Below, one piece after another: positions 59,771 through 64,000 of a stretch of DNA of 64,000 nucleotides. Source of the DNA: Kiloniellales bacterium (GTDB taxonomy: Bacteria > Pseudomonadota > Alphaproteobacteria > Kiloniellales > JAKSDN01); assembly GCA_028280455.1 (NCBI GenBank), contig JANQLT010000030.1, forward strand, positions 62,001 to 126,000, in the 5' to 3' direction. The position numbers were made by a program, and so were the translations under genes. Below the pieces are notes generated by a model. That model was not told where the DNA came from and did no database searches. It saw only the letters and a program-made list of their open reading frames with translations. Numbering within the stretch: position 1 is the stretch's first letter; every line of letters begins with the position of its first letter.

Positions 59771-62134
59771 CTACGCGCCCGCCGCGGCGAGTGCCGCCGC
59801 GTCCCTCGAGCCCTCGGCGGCCCGGCGCTTGATGTCCTCGACCGCCATCAGGATGCGCTCCGGCGTCGCCGGCGCGTCGAGCGCCGGCAGCAGGCGGTTG
59901 TCGCCCAGGCTGGCGATTGCGTCGGAGATGGCGTGGAAGACCGAGATGGCGAGCATCAGCGGCGGCTCGCCGACGGCCTTGGAGCGGTGGATCGTCTCTT
60001 CCCGGTTCTCGCCGCGCTCGAAGATCGCCATGCGGAAGTCCCCCGGCCGGTCGCTGCAGGCCGGGATCTTGTACGTCGAAGGCGCATGGGTGGCGAGCCG
60101 GCCCCGGTCGTCGAACCAGAGCTCCTCGCTGGTCAGCCAGCCCATGCCCTGGATGAAGCCGCCCTCGATCTGGCCGTAGTCGACCGCCGGGTTCAGCGAG
60201 CGGCCGACGTCGTGCAGGATGTCGACGCGCAGCACCTTGCTCTCGCCGGTCAGGCAATCGATCGCCACCTCCGAGACAGCGGCGCCATAGGCGAAGTAGT
60301 AGAAGGGCCGGCCGGCGGCCTTGTCGCGGTCGTAGTGCACCTTGGGCGTGCGGTAGAAGCCGGTCGCCGAGAGCTGGACGCGGCCGAGGTAGGCGCGCTC
60401 GACCAGGTCGTCGAAGTTCAGCTCGTGATCGCCGACGCGCACCCGGTTCGGCAGGAAGCGCACCTCGGCCTCGGGCACGCCGAACGCGACGGCGGCGAAG
60501 GCGGTGAGCCGCTGCTTCAAGGTCTCGGCGGCGGCGAGCGCGGCCATGCCGTTCATGTCGGTGCCGGCCGAGGCCGCGGTCGGCGAGGTGTTGGGCACCT
60601 TGCCGGTGTTGGTCGCGGTGATCTTGATGCGCTCGATGTCGACCTGCAGCGCCTCCGCCACGACCTGGGCGACCTTGACGAAGAGCCCCTGCCCCATCTC
60701 GGTGCCGCCGTGGTTCAGGTGCACGCTGCCGTCGCGGTAGATGTGGATCAGCGCGCCGGCCTGGTTGAGGAAGGTCGTGGTGAAGGAGATGCCGAACTTG
60801 ACCGGCGTCAGCGCCAGGCCGCGCTTGAGCACCGGGTTGTCCCGGTTGAAGGCCGCGACGGCGCGGCGGCGCCCGGCGTAGTCGGCGCTGACCTCCAGCG
60901 CGGCGATCAGCTCGGGCAGGACGTTGTCCTCGACGGTCATGTGGTAGGGCGTCACGTCGCGTCCCGCCGCGCCGTAGAGGTTGCGCTTGCGGACCTCCAA
61001 GGGATCGAGACCGAGCTCGCGGGCGATCGCCTCGATCACCCGCTCGATGGCCATCATACCCTGCGGCCCGCCGAAGCCGCGGAAGGCGGTGTTGGAGACC
61101 GTGTTGGTCCGGCAGGGATAGGAGCGCAGCTCGGCGCTCGGCAGGTAGTAGGCGTTGTCGGCGTGGAACAGCGCCCGGTCGTTGATCGAGGAGGAGAGAT
61201 CGGCGGAGAAGCCGCAGCGCGAGGCGAGCGACAGGTCGAGCGCCTCGATCCGGCCCTCGGCGTCGAATCCGACGTCGTAGTCGGCGAGGAAGTCGTGGCG
61301 CTTGCCGGTCATGATCATGTCGTCGTCGCGGTCCAGGCGCATCTTCGCCGGACGGCCGGTCTTGACCGCGGTCAGGGCCGCCAGGACGGCCCACTGCGCC
61401 GCCTGGGTCTCCTTGCCGCCGAAGCCACCGCCCATCCGCCGCACCTCGACGGTCACGGCATTGGCCGGCCGGCCCAGGTTGTGCGCCACCGCGCTCTGCA
61501 CCTCGCTCGGGTGCTGGCTGGACGTTTGCACCGTCACGTCGCCGTCCTCGCCGGGCAGCGCCAGCGAGACCTGGCCCTCCAGGTAGAAGTGGTCCTGCCC
61601 GCCGATCGCCAGCCGGCCCTGCAGCCGCTTGGCGGCCTTGGCCAGGGCGGCCCCGGGCTCGCCCCGGCGCAGCTTGTGGGGCGGCGTGACGTAGTCCTGC
61701 TTGGCCCAGCCCTCTTCCGCCGTCAGGGCCGGCGTCAGGTCCTCGTACTCGACCACCGCCAGGGCCGCGGCGGCGCGGGCCTGCTCGACGGTCTCGGCGG
61801 CGACGGCGAAGATCGGCTGGCCGTGGAACAGCACCCGGCCGTCGGCGAGCAGCGGGTCGTCGAGCGTGCCGGTCGGGCTGACGTCGTTGATGCCGGGGAT
61901 GTCGGCGGCGGTCAGCACCAGCGCGACGCCCGGCGCGTCTCGGACGGCCGTCACGTCGAGCGCGACGATGCGGGCGTGGGCGCGCTCCGACATGGCGGCG
62001 TAAAGCTGCAGGCAGCCGGCCGACGTCGGGATGTCGTCGACGTAGAGCGCCTCGCCGCTGACGTGCTTGGCCGCGCTGTCGTGGGCCTGCGGGTTGCGGA
62101 CGCCGCCGCTGAGCGCGGGTGCGGGCTCAGCCAT
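59771..62134 (-). CDS. xdhB: Xanthine dehydrogenase molybdopterin subunit
   Basis: 787 residues from the ATG at 62134, overlapping xdhA by 8 bp. Molybdopterin-binding subunit: SGEALYVDDIPTSAGCLQLYAAMSERAHARI at the start, MGGGFGGKETQA, RDDDMIMTGKRHDF, NTAFRGFGGPQGMMAIE, GGTEMGQGLFVKVAQVVAEAL, TAASAGTDMNG and the catalytic Glu in KAVGEPPLML. Oxidises hypoxanthine and xanthine to urate with XdhA. No xdhC (Moco-loading factor) is present in the window. The C-terminal Ala-rich tail is variable. Confidence 0.95.
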   Translation of the reverse strand: MAEPAPALSGGVRNPQAHDSAAKHVSGEALYVDDIPTSAGCLQLYAAMSERAHARIVALDVTAVRDAPGVALVLTAADIPGINDVSPTGTLDDPLLADGRVLFHGQPIFAVAAETVEQARAAAALAVVEYEDLTPALTAEEGWAKQDYVTPPHKLRRGEPGAALAKAAKRLQGRLAIGGQDHFYLEGQVSLALPGEDGDVTVQTSSQHPSEVQSAVAHNLGRPANAVTVEVRRMGGGFGGKETQAAQWAVLAALTAVKTGRPAKMRLDRDDDMIMTGKRHDFLADYDVGFDAEGRIEALDLSLASRCGFSADLSSSINDRALFHADNAYYLPSAELRSYPCRTNTVSNTAFRGFGGPQGMMAIERVIEAIARELGLDPLEVRKRNLYGAAGRDVTPYHMTVEDNVLPELIAALEVSADYAGRRRAVAAFNRDNPVLKRGLALTPVKFGISFTTTFLNQAGALIHIYRDGSVHLNHGGTEMGQGLFVKVAQVVAEALQVDIERIKITATNTGKVPNTSPTAASAGTDMNGMAALAAAETLKQRLTAFAAVAFGVPEAEVRFLPNRVRVGDHELNFDDLVERAYLGRVQLSATGFYRTPKVHYDRDKAAGRPFYYFAYGAAVSEVAIDCLTGESKVLRVDILHDVGRSLNPAVDYGQIEGGFIQGMGWLTSEELWFDDRGRLATHAPSTYKIPACSDRPGDFRMAIFERGENREETIHRSKAVGEPPLMLAISVFHAISDAIASLGDNRLLPALDAPATPERILMAVEDIKRRAAEGSRDAAALAAAGA

Positions 62135-63569
62135 AGGCCACCTGCCTGTCACCGACCAGCCGGGTCGCCGTCGCCGGCTCGCTGGTCTCGACGTAGACCT
62201 TGGTCAGCAGGTTCCGGGCGACCTGCAGGCGATAGGCGGCGCTGGCCCGCATGTCGCCGATCGGCGCAAAGTCCTGCGCCAGGGCGTCGCGCGCCCGGGA
62301 CAGAGTCGCCTCGGACCAGGGCGCGCCGGTCAGCACCGCCTCGCAGGCCGACGCGCGCTTCGGGGTCGCCGCCATGCCGCCGTAGCAGATCCGCGCCGCC
62401 GCCACGCGGCCGCCCTCGAGCTTGAGGTTGAAGGCGCCGAGCACGGCGGTGATGTCCTGGTCGAAGCGCTTGGAGACCTTGTAGCAGCGGAAGCGCCAGT
62501 CGCTCGCCTGGCGCGGCAGGATCACCGTCTCGACGAATTCGCCCGGCTCGAGGTCCTGCTGGCCGTAGGCGATGAAGAAGTCCTCCAGGGCGATCTCGCG
62601 GCGCGCGTCGCCCCGGCGCAGGACTAGCCGGGCGTCGAGGGCGATCAGCGGCGGCGGGCTGTCGCCGATCGGCGAGCCGTTGGCGATGTTGCCGCCGATT
62701 GTGCCGAGGTTGCGGATCTGCCGCGAGCCGAGCCGGCGGATCACCTCGCCGAAGTCGGGATAGGCCTCGGCGATGGCCCGATGCGCCTCGCTGTAGGTCA
62801 CCGCCGCACCGATCTCGATCCGCTCCGCCGTGACCTCCAGCCGGCGCAGCTCGGCGACGGCGCCGACGTAGACGATCGGCTCCAGCCGGCGGTGCTGCTT
62901 GGTAACCCAGAGGCCGACGTCGGTGCCGCCTGCCAGGATCGTGGCCTCGGGGTACGCCAGGAGCCGTGCCGCCAGATCGTCTGCCGTGCGGGGCGCGAAG
63001 TAGCCCCCCTCGAGCGCCAGTGCCTCGCCGTCGTCGAATGACGCGAGCTGCGCCAGGACCGCCGCCTCGTCACCGTCGTCGCCCGCGCCCATGCACCGGG
63101 CGGCGGCAACGATCGGGCCGTAGCCGGTGCAGCGGCAGAGGTTGCCGGCCAGGGCGTCGTCGATGACACCGCGGTCCCGGGCACCGCCGTCGCGGTAGAG
63201 CGCGAAGAGCGACATGACGAAGCCGGGGGTGCAGAAGCCGCACTGCGAGCCGTGGCTCTCGACCAGCGCCTGCTGCACGGGATGCAGGCTGCCATCGGCC
63301 GCCTTCAGGTGCTCGACCGCGATGAGCTGCTTGCCCTGCAGGGTCGGCAGGAACTGGATGCAGGCGTTGACCGCCCGGTGCCGCAGCCGGCCGTCCACCT
63401 CTTCGCCGAGCACCACGGTGCAGGCGCCGCAGTCGCCTTCGGCGCAGCCCTCCTTGGTGCCGCAGAGCCCTTCCTGCTCCCGCAGATAGCGGAGCACCGT
63501 CAGGTTGGGGTCGAGGCCGGCGACCTTCCGCGGCTCGTCGCCGAGCAGGAATCGGATGGCCCCGGTCAT
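62127..63569 (-). CDS. xdhA: Xanthine dehydrogenase FeS/FAD subunit
   Basis: 480 residues. N-terminal [2Fe-2S] domains: LREQEGLCGTKEGCAEGDCGACTVVLGE and CGFCTPGFVMSLFALY with NLCRCTGYGPIV. FAD domain: ATILAGGTDVGLWVTKQHRRLEPIVYVG, LGSRQIRNLGTIGGNIANGSPIGD and the FAD-binding end. It takes electrons from the molybdenum centre of XdhB and passes them to NAD+. Starts 12 bp after the uraH stop and overlaps xdhB by 8 bp. Confidence 0.95.
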   Translation of the reverse strand: MTGAIRFLLGDEPRKVAGLDPNLTVLRYLREQEGLCGTKEGCAEGDCGACTVVLGEEVDGRLRHRAVNACIQFLPTLQGKQLIAVEHLKAADGSLHPVQQALVESHGSQCGFCTPGFVMSLFALYRDGGARDRGVIDDALAGNLCRCTGYGPIVAAARCMGAGDDGDEAAVLAQLASFDDGEALALEGGYFAPRTADDLAARLLAYPEATILAGGTDVGLWVTKQHRRLEPIVYVGAVAELRRLEVTAERIEIGAAVTYSEAHRAIAEAYPDFGEVIRRLGSRQIRNLGTIGGNIANGSPIGDSPPPLIALDARLVLRRGDARREIALEDFFIAYGQQDLEPGEFVETVILPRQASDWRFRCYKVSKRFDQDITAVLGAFNLKLEGGRVAAARICYGGMAATPKRASACEAVLTGAPWSEATLSRARDALAQDFAPIGDMRASAAYRLQVARNLLTKVYVETSEPATATRLVGDRQVAYG

Positions 63570-63581
63570 GACTCGCCCACC

Positions 63582-63932
63582 CTAGGACCCGCGATAGGTG
63601 CTGTAGCCGTAGGGTGAGATCAGCAGCGGCACGTGATAGTGCGCACCCGCCTCGGCGATGCCGAAGCGGACCACCACCCGGTCGAGGAAACGCGGCTCGG
63701 GCAGCGCCACGCCCTGGGCGGCGAAGTAGTCGCCGGCATGGAACACCAGCTCGTATGTCCCGGGCCCGAAGGCCTCGCCCTCCAGCAGCGGCCCGTCGCA
63801 GCGGCCGTCGGCATTGGTCTCGGCCTCGGCCGCGAGGCGCCGCTCCGCGTCCAGCCGGTAAAGCTCGATCCGGATGCCCTGGCCGGGGCGGCCGTGGGCC
63901 GTGTCCAGAACGTGCGTCGTCAAGCGCCCCAA
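63582..63932 (-). CDS. uraH: 5-Hydroxyisourate hydrolase
   Basis: 116 residues, transthyretin-like. Marks: [24 protein letters not shown] (His in THVLDT), [48 protein letters not shown], ending in the diagnostic YRGS. It hydrolyses 5-hydroxyisourate, the product of PuuD, to OHCU. First complete gene of the purine operon in this window; genes beyond the right edge, such as OHCU decarboxylase, cannot be seen. Confidence 0.95.
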   Translation of the reverse strand: MGRLTTHVLDTAHGRPGQGIRIELYRLDAERRLAAEAETNADGRCDGPLLEGEAFGPGTYELVFHAGDYFAAQGVALPEPRFLDRVVVRFGIAEAGAHYHVPLLISPYGYSTYRGS

Positions 63933-64000
63933 GGCCCCCTCCCGCGCCCGGCGGCAAAGCCCCCTGCGGGCGCGAAGATGCTAGAATCGTCGGCAACTCA

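Noticed and set aside
54136-60179. Very long plus-strand frames across the purine operon
   Set aside because: Antisense of well-supported minus-strand transporter genes; low-complexity Arg/Ala/Asp composition.
63933-64000. Start of another gene at the right edge
   Set aside because: Only 68 bases upstream of uraH with no convincing start or domain; cannot be judged from this window.

Overview
The window is a very GC-rich, densely coded bacterial chromosome segment. The gene content fits a free-living alphaproteobacterium, probably of the Rhodospirillales/Kiloniellales kind: glycolate oxidase, MttB-family methyltransferases, FAD-dependent amine oxidases, BMP-family purine uptake, a 41-residue L36 paralogue, a TIGR02281-type aspartic protease and CTAGAGCG-bounded palindromic repeats. 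This placement is inferred from gene content only. No rRNA, tRNA, CRISPR array, transposase or integrase was seen.

Layout. 1-4.6 kb (minus): glycolate oxidase subunits glcD and glcE, followed 15 bp later by a long Pro/Ala-rich membrane-anchored protein cut by the left edge. 4.8-6.0 kb (minus): rpmJ and a methyltransferase. 6.3-12.0 kb (plus): a MetF-like reductase, an orphan MlaF-type ATPase, then asnB, a methyltransferase, a glycosyltransferase and a dCMP-type deaminase joined by 4-bp overlaps. 12.2-15.4 kb: two tandem MttB homologues separated by a large palindrome. 15.6-21.4 kb: an accessory stretch with patches of lower GC, holding a trypsin-like protease, a pRiA4b ORF-3 protein, a GNAT enzyme, an FAD amine oxidase and a two-gene pair of unknown function. 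21.4-31.1 kb: DUF429, Bcr/CflA MFS, class A PBP, RarD, PilZ, CoA-binding protein and metY, with several palindromic repeats. 31.2-36.8 kb: a BacNav-type sodium channel, a DddP-like M24 enzyme, an MFS/VOC pair and an aspartic protease. 37.0-40.1 kb: HtpX-like protease, Hsp20 and UspA (with an FNR/FixK-type box upstream) and a frameshifted methyltransferase.

40.2-49.8 kb is the most system-like region. A divergent LacI regulator with a perfect 16-bp operator faces a HisD-family dehydrogenase, a Tat-exported binding protein, two permeases, two ATPases (one with a degenerate signature motif) and an HD-like protein whose HD dyad reads HE. It looks like one catabolic operon. HpsN-type sulfopropanediol oxidation is one candidate, but the substrate is not shown by sequence.

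49.8-63.9 kb (minus) is a purine module: uraH, xdhA, xdhB, a guanine deaminase and a BMP-family importer (ATPase, two permeases, binding protein), then puuD (urate oxidation, fused to cytochrome c). Two uncharacterised genes (51.1-54.3 kb) lie between the importer and puuD. Together these genes would import purine bases or nucleosides, deaminate guanine, oxidise hypoxanthine/xanthine to urate, and carry urate on through 5-hydroxyisourate.
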